From Paenibacillus_AM sp052180255 (GTDB lineage Bacteria > Bacillota > Bacilli > Paenibacillales > NBRC-103111): DNA of 64,000 nt. The notes beneath the pieces were generated by a model. The model had not been told where the DNA came from. It did no database searches and saw only the letters and a list, made by a program, of their open reading frames with translations. A program made the position numbers and the translations under genes. This document shows positions 24,050-32,044 of the stretch, piece after piece. The first letter of the stretch is position 1, and the number at the start of each line of letters is the position of its first letter. The DNA lies in the NCBI RefSeq assembly GCF_052180255.1, contig NZ_CP197466.1, positions 3,100,001 through 3,164,000 of the forward strand. Reading direction: 5' to 3'.

Positions 24050-25294
24050 TTAAAAATTCCCGTTCACACTGTCAGATGACTGTAAATCCTCTCTTTTCTT
24101 CGCTTCAAAATGACGCTGAGCTGCTGAGTAAAATATACTTGCAGCAAGCGCAATAGCCGCCATAATCGTGAACAATCCACCGCCACTAGTGAAAGAAAGA
24201 ATCAGTCCCCCTAACCATGGTCCGATAAAATGTCCCAACGAGCTAAACGATTGCGCACCGAAATACGTGCCTCGCAAATGTTCAGGCGCTAACCGATCCA
24301 TTAGCAAGCTACCCGAAGGATAGTTAAGAATTTCTCCCATTGTAAAAATAATCATCGAGATAATCCAACCTGTCCATGAATGTGCTAAGGCAAAACCAAC
24401 AAAACCTAGAGCAAACAATACATTACCCAAATGGATACCTAGTGTCGGAGAGCGTCCCTCCATTAAGCGCGACATGATCAATTGCAGTGCAATTACAGTC
24501 ACTGCATTCACACTCATTAATACTGCAAAAAGCTGTACACCGTCAACGAAATGATCTTTTAAATATTGAGAGATCGTTACGGTCTGTTGGGAATAACCGA
24601 TTGCCACTACGATTCCGCCCAATAATACATAACGCAGTGCCATATCTTGCCTTACCACTTTCCACGCCGCAGCTATCGTAGTTCGAGAGTCTTTCTTATT
24701 TCCTTCAATATCCTTGATACCAAAATAATTTAAAAGCAGGAATAATACGGTTGCATACGCTAAATAGATGCCCCCTGTTACTACAAAGATAACTGCGCCA
24801 CCGCTTAAACCGAAATATGCACCGATCATCGGACCGATTGCCACACCAACATTCGCGGCAAAATAACGCATCGAAAATACCTTGTAGCGTCTCTCCGGCT
24901 CTGTTAGATCAGCCATCAACGCTTGGGACACGGGCTCGAAGAATGAACGGCATAGTCCATTCATCATATTAAGTAACATGAATAATAGGGGGTGCTGCAC
25001 AACGGCAAACAACATGAACACTGCACTCCATGTGAATAAGGAGCTGAACATAATGATTCGGCGTCCGAAGCGGTCTGATAAATTCCCGCCAATAAATCCG
25101 CCTGCTGTAGATGCTAATGATCCCATTCCAATAACAAGTCCGATCATCGTAGCTGACATACCTGTTGTAGTACCTAAATAAATTGCGAGGAAAGGCATAC
25201 TCATGGATGTCGCGATTCGGGCCAGTGCAACACCAAAAACAAGCGTATACACAATAGGATGAAATGCTGTAAAATAATTCTTAATGTGTCGCAT
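24050..25294 (-). CDS. MFS transporter (MdtH/YttB-like)
   Basis: The 414-residue protein has about 12 helices. GGFIGGNLSDRFGRRIIMFSS is the conserved cytoplasmic loop after helix 2, and IGPMIGAYFGLSGG resembles motif C of drug:H+ antiporters. It starts MRHIKNYFTAFHPIVY. The ATG at 25294 follows AAGGGAG seven bases upstream; an earlier in-frame start would lie in front of that ribosome site. A hydrophobic small molecule is the likely cargo, but the substrate cannot be read. It is a monocistronic gene with its own terminator. Confidence 0.88.
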   Translation of the reverse strand: MRHIKNYFTAFHPIVYTLVFGVALARIATSMSMPFLAIYLGTTTGMSATMIGLVIGMGSLASTAGGFIGGNLSDRFGRRIIMFSSLFTWSAVFMLFAVVQHPLLFMLLNMMNGLCRSFFEPVSQALMADLTEPERRYKVFSMRYFAANVGVAIGPMIGAYFGLSGGAVIFVVTGGIYLAYATVLFLLLNYFGIKDIEGNKKDSRTTIAAAWKVVRQDMALRYVLLGGIVVAIGYSQQTVTISQYLKDHFVDGVQLFAVLMSVNAVTVIALQLIMSRLMEGRSPTLGIHLGNVLFALGFVGFALAHSWTGWIISMIIFTMGEILNYPSGSLLMDRLAPEHLRGTYFGAQSFSSLGHFIGPWLGGLILSFTSGGGLFTIMAAIALAASIFYSAAQRHFEAKKREDLQSSDSVNGNF

Positions 25295-25378
25295 ACTCGG
25301 CTCCCTTTCGCTTAAGTATCCGATATTATACACCATTTCCATTACAAGAGGATACTGAAAATTTGTATTATTCGATAT

Positions 25379-26461
25379 CTAGGAGCTGCTGCAGCCTGAT
25401 GAACAGCTGGAACAACTCGATCCACTGCTGCATGACGAACCTGATGAGCAGCTTGATCCACTATCACCTGAACTGCTTCCATCGGATGAACAAGAGCTAG
25501 AATCTATATCACCCATTGGTGAAGAATAGTTAGAATTATCCCCATTCTGATCTTGATCTTTCATTTCTTCTGGCACGATCTCGCCCATACTTTCAGAATA
25601 TCGATCAGAATCCATAAGGGAATAGAACATCATCGCCCCTGCAACCATTAAACCCGTCTGAACACCAGTATGATTCGACCATTCGGTATCTCCATATCGA
25701 GAATGACCTGCTGCGTGTCCTCTTTCATTTTTAGCTGTGTTAATCAAATGTGTAACAACTGCGCGAACCTCAGGGAAACGCTTGGCAGCCTCTTGATTGA
25801 ACCACTTCTCAGCAAGTATCTCAGCATCCTGCTCAGCTATTGCTTCTAACCGATCATGATCAAGTGGTGTCCGGAAGAAGTCATGCCATATCACCGCTGA
25901 GAAAGGCGTTATCTCAAATAGGTGCGCATAGATCCAATCGAACCATGCTCGTTCACCAGGTAACTGGACCTTACCACCTCTATGAGGAGCATGATGGATC
26001 ATATCACCTGCGAACGTATGACAAAAAGTCGAATATTCCTTCGTAAACATCAACATTTCATGCCAAATATCGTCTACTTCGTCAGCAAACATCGGTGTGT
26101 TCTTCATAATGAGTGACATAAGAAAATAACGTTTAATTTCAAAAAAGGTACATTCGTACTTAGCACGATCCCAGCTCGGCTTAAGCTCCATCACTCGTAT
26201 ACGGAGCTGCTCCTCGAAAGAAGGAGGTAACGCTTCTTCCAATCGCTTAACAGCTTCGCTCAGTCCCAATCCTGGTAATAACCCCAAGTTAGACGGAATA
26301 TCACTTTCTTTGAACGCGTAAGATTGCGATAAGCGGCTAACACGATGAACATTCGTAGAGCGAGACGAAGAGGTGGTTTGTGAATACTCAGGGCTTTGCC
26401 CCATTCGTCTAGCAAATACCACAATTACGATTACAATGATTGCAAATAATAAAAAGTCCAT
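25379..26461 (-). CDS. membrane-anchored protein with Cys/Ser-rich tail, unknown function
   Basis: The 360-residue protein has one N-terminal membrane helix (residues 3-18) followed by a polar linker. A helical domain contains FADEVDDIWHEMLMFTKEYS and AGDMIHHAPH, which recalls the V-D-x-x-WH...H motif of plant glycine-rich-domain proteins (GRDP/DUF1399). The last ~45 residues alternate Ser, Gly and Cys (SSCSSGSSCSSGSSC and similar), with eight or more cysteines, ideal for metal binding or cross-linking. I do not know a characterised homologue. It stands alone on the minus strand, divergent from the epimerase gene. Confidence 0.75.
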   Translation of the reverse strand: MDFLLFAIIVIVIVVFARRMGQSPEYSQTTSSSRSTNVHRVSRLSQSYAFKESDIPSNLGLLPGLGLSEAVKRLEEALPPSFEEQLRIRVMELKPSWDRAKYECTFFEIKRYFLMSLIMKNTPMFADEVDDIWHEMLMFTKEYSTFCHTFAGDMIHHAPHRGGKVQLPGERAWFDWIYAHLFEITPFSAVIWHDFFRTPLDHDRLEAIAEQDAEILAEKWFNQEAAKRFPEVRAVVTHLINTAKNERGHAAGHSRYGDTEWSNHTGVQTGLMVAGAMMFYSLMDSDRYSESMGEIVPEEMKDQDQNGDNSNYSSPMGDIDSSSCSSDGSSSGDSGSSCSSGSSCSSGSSCSSCSSGCSSS

Positions 26462-26542
26462 GTATCATCCTCCTGTTCGATTCCCCTTTTTGCTTACTAT
26501 CATCACTATATCATGAGAAACTTGACAAAGGAGAGTTATTAA

Positions 26543-27457
26543 ATGAAAATTGCAATAACTGGAGCTACAGGCTTCATTGGTACACACCTGTCGAACCATC
26601 TCCTTGAACAAGGGAATGATGTTATTTGGATTTCAAGGAAACCAACTAAATCCAATGAACTAGATATACCTACTTTCACTTGGTCACAATTGCAAGATTC
26701 TCCCCAGCTTCTAGAAGGAACGGATGCCATCGTGAACTTAGCAGGTGAGTCGATTAACCAGCGCTGGAGTGATTCCGCTAAGAAACGAATCGTCGAATCA
26801 AGACTTGCAGCTGCTCAAGCACTTGCAAATATCGTTGCACAACTTACCGTTCCGCCTCGCGTTGTCATTCAAGCTTCAGGGATGTCGATCTACGGGGTAT
26901 CGGAGTCCGAAACATTTGATGAACGTTCCCCTGCTAACGTATGCGACTTTCTTTCTCAAGTTGTCGAGCAATGGGAGCGAGGTGCAGACCTCATTACGAA
27001 CACACGCATCGTAAAAGTTCGTGTTGGTATTGTCCTTGGTCTGGATGGAGGGGCATTTCCTAAAATGCTAATGCCTTATCGGCTTTTTGTAGGTGGTAAG
27101 ATTGGCTCTGGTCGACAATGGTTGTCGTGGATTCACATTGAAGATATGGTTCGATTAATTGCGCATTGTATAGATGATGATCGAATTAGAGGTCCAGTGA
27201 ACGCGACCGCCCCAAATCCGGTAACAAACCATGATTTCGGTAAACATATCGCCAAGGTGCTTCATCGTCCTAACCTTTTTCCTGTACCCTCTATTATGTT
27301 CAAGCTACTATTCGGTGAATTATCCACATTATTGCTAGATGGGCAGCGCGTTCTCCCCTATGTACTCCAGCAACATGGTTTTATTTTCAAATATCCTGAA
27401 TTGGATCGTGCTCTTATAGATTTACTATTAACTCCTCCAAATCGAAAGGAAGAATAA
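26543..27457 (+). CDS. TIGR01777-type NAD(P)-dependent epimerase/oxidoreductase (YfhF-like)
   Basis: The 304-residue extended SDR has a dinucleotide loop ITGATGFIGTHL, the family-typical LAGESINQRWSDSAKKRIVESR, the SGMSIYG catalytic region, WLSWIHIEDM and a C-terminal DUF1731-like block (GQRVLPYVLQQHGFIFKYP). Mammalian SDR39U1 and B. subtilis YfhF belong here; the biochemical role is unknown. GGAG lies ten bases before the ATG. The next gene starts six bases after its stop, so the two form an operon. Confidence 0.93.
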   Translation: MKIAITGATGFIGTHLSNHLLEQGNDVIWISRKPTKSNELDIPTFTWSQLQDSPQLLEGTDAIVNLAGESINQRWSDSAKKRIVESRLAAAQALANIVAQLTVPPRVVIQASGMSIYGVSESETFDERSPANVCDFLSQVVEQWERGADLITNTRIVKVRVGIVLGLDGGAFPKMLMPYRLFVGGKIGSGRQWLSWIHIEDMVRLIAHCIDDDRIRGPVNATAPNPVTNHDFGKHIAKVLHRPNLFPVPSIMFKLLFGELSTLLLDGQRVLPYVLQQHGFIFKYPELDRALIDLLLTPPNRKEE

Positions 27458-27462
27458 TCAGA

Positions 27463-27921
27463 ATGATAAGAAAATTGAATGTATCCAACATACAAGAAGC
27501 AAGTGAAATACTACGCGTACAGGTACCTGCATATAAAGTGGAGGCCGAGATCATCGGTTTTGACGATATTCCACCCCTGAAGGAAACGTTAGAAGAACTC
27601 ATGCAGTGCAAGGAACAATTTTACGGATACTTTATAGAGGAAGAGCTTGCCGGCGTCATTTCTTATGTCTTAGATGAATCCGGGCTAGACATTTACCGTC
27701 TCGTCGTACATCCCGACCATTTTCGCAAAGGCATTGCCTCATCTTTGATTACGTTCCTGTTGGCACTTGAGCTGCCATACGAGCGAGTCACCGTCTCCAC
27801 AGGGACAAGCAATTCGCCTGCAAGAGATCTCTATAAACGATTCGGTTTTCAAGAAACGAAACAAATTCAAATTGGTGAGAATGTCTGGCTAACAAGCCTT
27901 GAGAAGAACCTTGCCCCATAA
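27463..27921 (+). CDS. GNAT family N-acetyltransferase
   Basis: The 152-residue protein has the acetyl-CoA motif A (LVVHPDHFRKGIASSLI) and motif B (NSPARDLYKRFGFQET). The substrate, possibly an amine or a protein N-terminus, is unknown. It follows the epimerase gene by five bases and uses a GGAAG site inside the end of that gene. A bidirectional hairpin lies just downstream. Confidence 0.9.
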   Translation: MIRKLNVSNIQEASEILRVQVPAYKVEAEIIGFDDIPPLKETLEELMQCKEQFYGYFIEEELAGVISYVLDESGLDIYRLVVHPDHFRKGIASSLITFLLALELPYERVTVSTGTSNSPARDLYKRFGFQETKQIQIGENVWLTSLEKNLAP

Positions 27922-27936
27922 ATTTATTCCATGTAA

Positions 27937-27982
27937 AAAGAGAGTCATCCCTCGCATTCATTGCGGGCGATAAGCTCTCTTT
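27937..27982. terminator. bidirectional terminator between the GNAT gene and the 28002 gene
   Basis: AAAGAGAG and CTCTCTTT pair around an inner CCTCGC/GCGGG-type helix, with A/T runs on both sides. Confidence 0.65.
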
Positions 27983-28001
27983 CCTTTTTCATATCCAACA
28001 T

Positions 28002-28433
28002 TTAGTCATCTATATGCTGTGAACGCTTCTTTTTCATGCGATATCCAATTGAAAAAGGTATTAAAAAACAGACAAAGAATACGACGCCTGAAAGTAGTGC
28101 CTCCCAAATAACACGCTCTGGAGAAAGAAACCAATACAGAGCCATAAATGCTACACCTACTGCTGCACATATCCATATAATATTGCGATAGGAATCCAAG
28201 TACGATTTTTTGCCTGTCGACGCATAATCAATGGATACCCCCATATTCATAACAGCTAATACACTGTTCGAGACAACCATGACAAAGAATAACGGTGTCG
28301 CGAATACGTTTATTCCATCCACTGTAAATTGTTTGACTAGAATAAACAAAACACCGAGCATCAAGACGATATAGGCGATTCGAATATTTTTAAGAGTTTG
28401 TAAGATCAATCGTTCATCTTTCATTTTTTTCAT
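28002..28433 (-). CDS. four-helix membrane protein partnered with an HTH regulator
   Basis: The 143-residue protein has about four hydrophobic segments and a basic tail (MKKKRSQHIDD). The composition and pairing resemble the DUF2178/DUF3169-like membrane proteins that sit behind small XRE regulators. Its ATG overlaps the stop of the regulator (ATGA), so translation is coupled. It may sense the membrane state or hold the regulator, but no function is established. Confidence 0.75.
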   Translation of the reverse strand: MKKMKDERLILQTLKNIRIAYIVLMLGVLFILVKQFTVDGINVFATPLFFVMVVSNSVLAVMNMGVSIDYASTGKKSYLDSYRNIIWICAAVGVAFMALYWFLSPERVIWEALLSGVVFFVCFLIPFSIGYRMKKKRSQHIDD

Positions 28434-28639
28434 ACGAGACCACTACCCCTTTCTTCCCAAAAAACTTCATCTAGAGTTTTATTCACCACATAACAAATAT
28501 CTAGGCAGAGCCTCAATGTTGGGTTATAATTCCCTTTTTCTATTAAACTTATCGTCTGGCGTGTGACCCCTACTTTGTCGGCTAATTGCTGCTGCGTTAA
28601 ATCAACTTGGATGCGAGCTAATTTGATGTTATTATTCAC
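28430..28639 (-). CDS. small XRE-type transcriptional regulator
   Basis: The 69-residue protein is almost entirely a helix-turn-helix domain: LTQQQLADKVGVTRQTISLIEKGNYNPTLRLCLDIC, in the short YvaP/SinR-like subgroup, and ends ERGSGLV. The GTG at 28639 follows GAGGTG nine bases upstream and gives the canonical NNNIKLARIQ start. It is translationally coupled to the membrane protein gene, and an inverted repeat overlaps its promoter, suggesting autoregulation. Confidence 0.9.
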   Translation of the reverse strand: MNNNIKLARIQVDLTQQQLADKVGVTRQTISLIEKGNYNPTLRLCLDICYVVNKTLDEVFWEERGSGLV

Positions 28640-28662
28640 GTGTATAATCACCTCATGGAATA

Positions 28663-28724
28663 ATTGTAACATATACATTCCATAATGCAAGATATAAATT
28701 ACATTTTGTAAGATATATCTTGCA
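28663..28724 (-). promoter_or_regulatory. promoter and candidate operator of the XRE-membrane operon
   Basis: On the minus strand TTGCAT, 16 bp and TACAAT form a promoter. Just upstream and overlapping the -35, TGCAAGATATA and its inverse TATATCTTGCA are 17 bp apart, with a small AAGATATATCTT dyad in the distal copy. The spacing suits binding of two regulator dimers. Confidence 0.6.
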
Positions 28725-28757
28725 TTTTACACAAAAAAAAGCCCGCCTAGGCGGGAA

Positions 28758-28982
28758 TTATTTCTTCACATATTTACGCGCTTTCTCTAGCGCTTCATCT
28801 TCTGTTTTACCAGTTACGTATCGACCATTAATAAAAATGAAAGCAAACCGCGAACACGGACCACAATAAGATTTACATCCAACCTTGACTTCTGCGTCAG
28901 GAGCCATTGACTTGATCTTAGGTAGAATGGATTTCATCGACATGTGTTTGCACTTGTCGCAAACCCGAATATCGTTAGCCAT
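28758..28982 (-). CDS. DUF1450-type small cysteine protein
   Basis: The 74-residue protein has five cysteines (C8, C11, C36, C40, C43). VGCKSYCGPCSRFAFIFINGRYVTGKTEDEA matches the [2Fe-2S]-ferredoxin/thioredoxin-like DUF1450 (YuzB) pattern, including the NGRYVTG strand. YuzB relatives keep one N-terminal cysteine; here there is a CDKC pair, which may bind a metal or cluster. Its ATG overlaps the stop codon of the IscA-like gene, so the two are translationally coupled. A short A-tract hairpin (CCCGCCTAGGCGGG) just beyond the stop may terminate the transcript. Confidence 0.8.
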   Translation of the reverse strand: MANDIRVCDKCKHMSMKSILPKIKSMAPDAEVKVGCKSYCGPCSRFAFIFINGRYVTGKTEDEALEKARKYVKK

Positions 28983-29284
28983 TAGTGATCCCCGTGGTTT
29001 CCTTTGCTCGGATTCGTAATCATAAATCCTTCTTGCGGCAAGTAAAAATAATCAATAACAACGCCATCAAGCAGTGGAACATCTTTCTCGATTAATACAT
29101 CAATACCTTTGTCAGTTGAAACAACGATATCATTATCAGTCTGTGTATCTAATCCAAGCTCATAGTGAGCATGATCTCCGTGCTGATGACTTACTGCAAC
29201 ACGTACGACTAAACCTTTGTTTTCTTCTTTATCCAGTTCCATCTGTAGAACTTTAGCAGCTTTACGAGTAATTTTGCAGTTCAT
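28982..29284 (-). CDS. IscA/HesB-fold protein lacking cluster cysteines, with two HGDH motifs
   Basis: The 100-residue protein has the HesB/IscA outline: MNCKITRKAAKVLQ at the start, VVRVAVS, YELGLDTQ, a DKGIDVLIEKDVPLLDGVVIDY body and a FMITNPS end. In IscA the three cysteines sit in a GGCSG loop and a terminal CGCG. Here the matching places read HQHGDHAH (residues 34-40) and NHGDH (96-100), so His/Asp replace every cysteine. It may bind a divalent metal instead of an Fe-S cluster. The ATG at 29284 is chosen because AGGAG lies nine bases upstream. It is coupled to the DUF1450 gene. Confidence 0.8.
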   Translation of the reverse strand: MNCKITRKAAKVLQMELDKEENKGLVVRVAVSHQHGDHAHYELGLDTQTDNDIVVSTDKGIDVLIEKDVPLLDGVVIDYFYLPQEGFMITNPSKGNHGDH

Positions 29285-29499
29285 TCTATACATCTCCTGA
29301 TTCTTAAGTTTCAACTTCTATTGTAAAGAAAGCGGCTGACAAAATCAATCGAACTTCCCAAATAACTGACAACTCTTGTCGAATTGCGCTCACGTTTCCA
29401 AATTTGCTCCATCTTTTGCAGCCAAATATTGCTTATTGTCCCTACTTTCATTAGTATGAAGGTAGTTTTATTCCATAAAACTTTGAGGTGATAACAACC

Positions 29500-30264
29500 A
29501 TGTCCAAAGTAAAGACGCTTGCCCAAATTAAACTCATGCAGAAGGCTGGGAAAATATTAGCAGCCTGCCATCGGGAGCTTGCCAAAAAAATCGTTCCTGG
29601 TGTAACCACCATGGAAATTGATCGGTTTGTCGAACAATTCATAAGAGATCACGGCGCTACGCCTGAACAAAAAGGATATCGCGGCTATCCGTTCGCAACA
29701 TGTGCTTCTGTCAATGATGTCATCTGTCACGGCTTCCCGACGGATACACCTTTGCAAAATGGTGACTTCGTAACAATTGATATGGTCGTGAACTTAAATG
29801 GCTGGCTCGCTGATTCAGCATGGTCCTATACCGTTGGTGAAGTGTCTAAGGAAGTCACCGATTTATTACGAGTAACAAAAGAATGTCTCTATTTAGGTAT
29901 TGAACAAGCCGTCATTGGGAATCGTGTAGGTGATATCTCCCATGTCATCGAAAAGCATGCCGAAGCAAATGGATATTCCATCGTACGTGAGTTCACAGGC
30001 CACGGCATTGGTCAAAAAATGCATGAAACCCCTCATGTCCCTCACTATGGTCCAAAAGGGCTTGGCCCCCTCATTCGGGATGGTTCTGTATTCACGATTG
30101 AGCCCATGCTCAACACAGGCAAACGGCATGTATTCATCGATTCAGACGGTTGGACAGCTCGAACAGCTGATGGCTCATTATCAGCGCAGTACGAGCATAC
30201 GATTGCCGTTACGAAGAAAGGTACTATCATTCTTACCGATCAACAATTGGAGGGAAGCACATGA
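29500..30264 (+). CDS. type I methionine aminopeptidase
   Basis: The 254-residue enzyme has the five metal ligands of MetAP: TIDMVV and ADSAWS (two Asp), GHGIGQ (His), TIEPM and QYEHTI (two Glu), plus the CHGFP substrate-site histidine. It removes the initiator methionine from new proteins. It lacks the ribosomal-operon setting of the main map gene and resembles the second B. subtilis enzyme, YflG. The ATG at 29500 follows GAGGTG; a GTG four codons upstream overlaps that site. It overlaps the next gene by four bases (ATGA). Confidence 0.93.
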   Translation: MSKVKTLAQIKLMQKAGKILAACHRELAKKIVPGVTTMEIDRFVEQFIRDHGATPEQKGYRGYPFATCASVNDVICHGFPTDTPLQNGDFVTIDMVVNLNGWLADSAWSYTVGEVSKEVTDLLRVTKECLYLGIEQAVIGNRVGDISHVIEKHAEANGYSIVREFTGHGIGQKMHETPHVPHYGPKGLGPLIRDGSVFTIEPMLNTGKRHVFIDSDGWTARTADGSLSAQYEHTIAVTKKGTIILTDQQLEGST

Positions 30265-31406
30265 TCCCATTTTATAAAAAATATTATAAGACCGTCATCG
30301 ACATCGCACTCATCGCGCTCACTGTGTATTTATTCATGCTGCTGTTTAGCTACGCCTATCGAATTGCAGCCCCAATATTCTGGTCGTTTGTCATTTTTAT
30401 GATCATCGAGCCATTTGCTAGATTCTTGAACAAACGAGGCATTAAGAAAATGGTTGCGACCACGATTTCCACCCTATCGTTTATTATTATCCTGCTCGGT
30501 GTTTTGTCCATTGTCGGGTTTGTTTCTACAAGTCAAATCATTAGCTTTAGTGGAAAACTCCCTCACTATGCCCATACCCTGCAAGTGAATGTAATCCAAA
30601 TGGCAGAGAAATTACAAATCTCACTTAACGCCTTAAACCCTGAAGTGCTAGAGAAGATAAAAGAATATGCAGAGCAACTGACAAACAACGCAGCTAATAT
30701 CTTAGGAAATTCAATTCTATTCATTGCATCATCACTTTCATCCTTCTCTTCCTTCATGTTCACATTCGGCATTAACTTTGGGGTCGGGCTCATTCTGGCT
30801 TTCTTCCTCTCGGTAGAAATTGAAATGTGGAAACGTGTTGCTCGTGAGAAGACACCTTCAACATTTAAGAAAATATTTGATTTTTTACGAGAGAATGTCA
30901 TCAAAGGCATTGTCACTTACATCACCGCGCAAGCCAAACTAATCTCGATTACATTCCTGATTGTGTTAATCACTTTGTTTGCACTAGGCATTAAGAATGC
31001 GTTTACGATGGCCCTCCTCTCAGCGATCTTTGATGTACTTCCGCTGCTTGGAGTATCCACTCTCTTTATTCCATGGATCATCTATTTGTTTATCGTTGGG
31101 AGTACAAGCCTTGCGATCTGGCTAACCGTGATCTGGCTCATCGTTGTTATTGCAAGACAATTGCTCGAACCGAAAATTACGGGGGATTCCCTAGGCGTGT
31201 CGGCATTTACAATGCTTAGCTTCATGATTATCTCGTTATCCTTGTTTGGTTTTATCGGATTAATCATCTCACCTGTCCTTATTATTTTACTTAAAGCCTT
31301 ATATGAGCAAGGCTACTTGAAGAGATGGATTCGCTCACCAGAAGAAGAATATCCAGATTTACCTGCAGAGCCGGAAACATGTTCATCCGAACCCGATCAT
31401 ACATAA
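30261..31406 (+). CDS. AI-2E family (UPF0118) membrane transporter
   Basis: The 381-residue protein has about eight membrane helices and the family's terminal signature RQLLEPKITGDSLGVSAFTMLSF. A large middle soluble region (residues ~95-155) is typical. Family members include Na+/H+ antiporters and putative autoinducer exporters; B. subtilis YtvI belongs to the group and is linked to sporulation. It starts inside the end of the methionine aminopeptidase gene (ATGA), so expression is coupled. No terminator is visible right after the stop. Confidence 0.9.
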   Translation: MIPFYKKYYKTVIDIALIALTVYLFMLLFSYAYRIAAPIFWSFVIFMIIEPFARFLNKRGIKKMVATTISTLSFIIILLGVLSIVGFVSTSQIISFSGKLPHYAHTLQVNVIQMAEKLQISLNALNPEVLEKIKEYAEQLTNNAANILGNSILFIASSLSSFSSFMFTFGINFGVGLILAFFLSVEIEMWKRVAREKTPSTFKKIFDFLRENVIKGIVTYITAQAKLISITFLIVLITLFALGIKNAFTMALLSAIFDVLPLLGVSTLFIPWIIYLFIVGSTSLAIWLTVIWLIVVIARQLLEPKITGDSLGVSAFTMLSFMIISLSLFGFIGLIISPVLIILLKALYEQGYLKRWIRSPEEEYPDLPAEPETCSSEPDHT

Positions 31407-31509
31407 TTATCCATGGATAATATTTGAACAATCTTACATGATATGTTATATTGAAGTGGAATTAATCAAGGAATTCTCGCACTTTTGAACAAAGTAAGGA
31501 GTGACGGAA

Positions 31510-31686
31510 ATGAATTCTAATGTACAAATCCCACAAGGTGAACACACAATCCTCGTGGAAATGACGGTGAAGGAAGCGCTAAGTTTAACCGGAGTTAAAT
31601 TTCATAATGACCGCGAGCTTGAGCATCGCGCTGTTATGAAAGTAAAACAAAGCTTGGAAGAACGCTTGCTTAGCAAAACCGAATAA
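31510..31686 (+). CDS. small hypothetical protein, 58 aa
   Basis: This short soluble protein is rich in Glu, Lys and Val (ILVEMTVKEALSLTGVKF, then RAVMKVKQSLEERL). The family is not recognised. AAGGAG lies eight bases before the ATG at 31510; an in-frame GTG three codons earlier overlaps it. A good terminator follows, so it is likely monocistronic. Confidence 0.7.
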   Translation: MNSNVQIPQGEHTILVEMTVKEALSLTGVKFHNDRELEHRAVMKVKQSLEERLLSKTE

Positions 31687-31704
31687 TTTCAACCAACAAC
31701 AAAA

Positions 31705-31738
31705 ACTGTCGATCATCTGATCGGCAGTCTTCTTTTTT
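31705..31738 (+). terminator. terminator after the 31510 gene
   Basis: ACTGTCGATCA pairs with TGATCGGCAGT (one G-T pair) and is followed by CTTCTTTTTT. Confidence 0.75.
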
Positions 31739-31768
31739 AATCGATCATACACTTATATGCAAAACAGC

Positions 31769-32002
31769 TTAAGTTATCGCTCTACGCGTTAGAATACACG
31801 GAACACCTTTACCCATCGTATCAGGCTGACTCATCTTGGCTAAGTAGTTCAACCCCCTTGTACAAGGCGTTTTACACACCGCACATGTTCCGGATTCTAC
31901 GATTCGCATCGTGTATTGAACTCTTCCGTTAGAAAGCTCTTTTTTCTTTTTTTTCGTACTTCTACCTCCGCCGCCTTTACTACCTTTACCTGCACCTGCC
32001 AT
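31769..32002 (-). CDS. small Cys-rich protein, conserved-looking hypothetical
   Basis: The 77-residue protein starts with a very basic Gly/Lys stretch (GAGKGSKGGGGRSTKKKKK). A compact domain follows with CAVCKTPC and a distant VPCILTRR, giving four cysteines that could form one zinc site. The YLAKMSQPDTMGKGVPC block looks conserved rather than random. The function is unknown. AGAGGGA precedes the ATG. The basic N-terminus suggests nucleic-acid or ribosome contact, which is an inference. Confidence 0.7.
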   Translation of the reverse strand: MAGAGKGSKGGGGRSTKKKKKELSNGRVQYTMRIVESGTCAVCKTPCTRGLNYLAKMSQPDTMGKGVPCILTRRAIT

Positions 32003-32044
32003 ATTATCCCTCTTCTCCTAGCTTAAACGCAGGATCTCCCGCTT

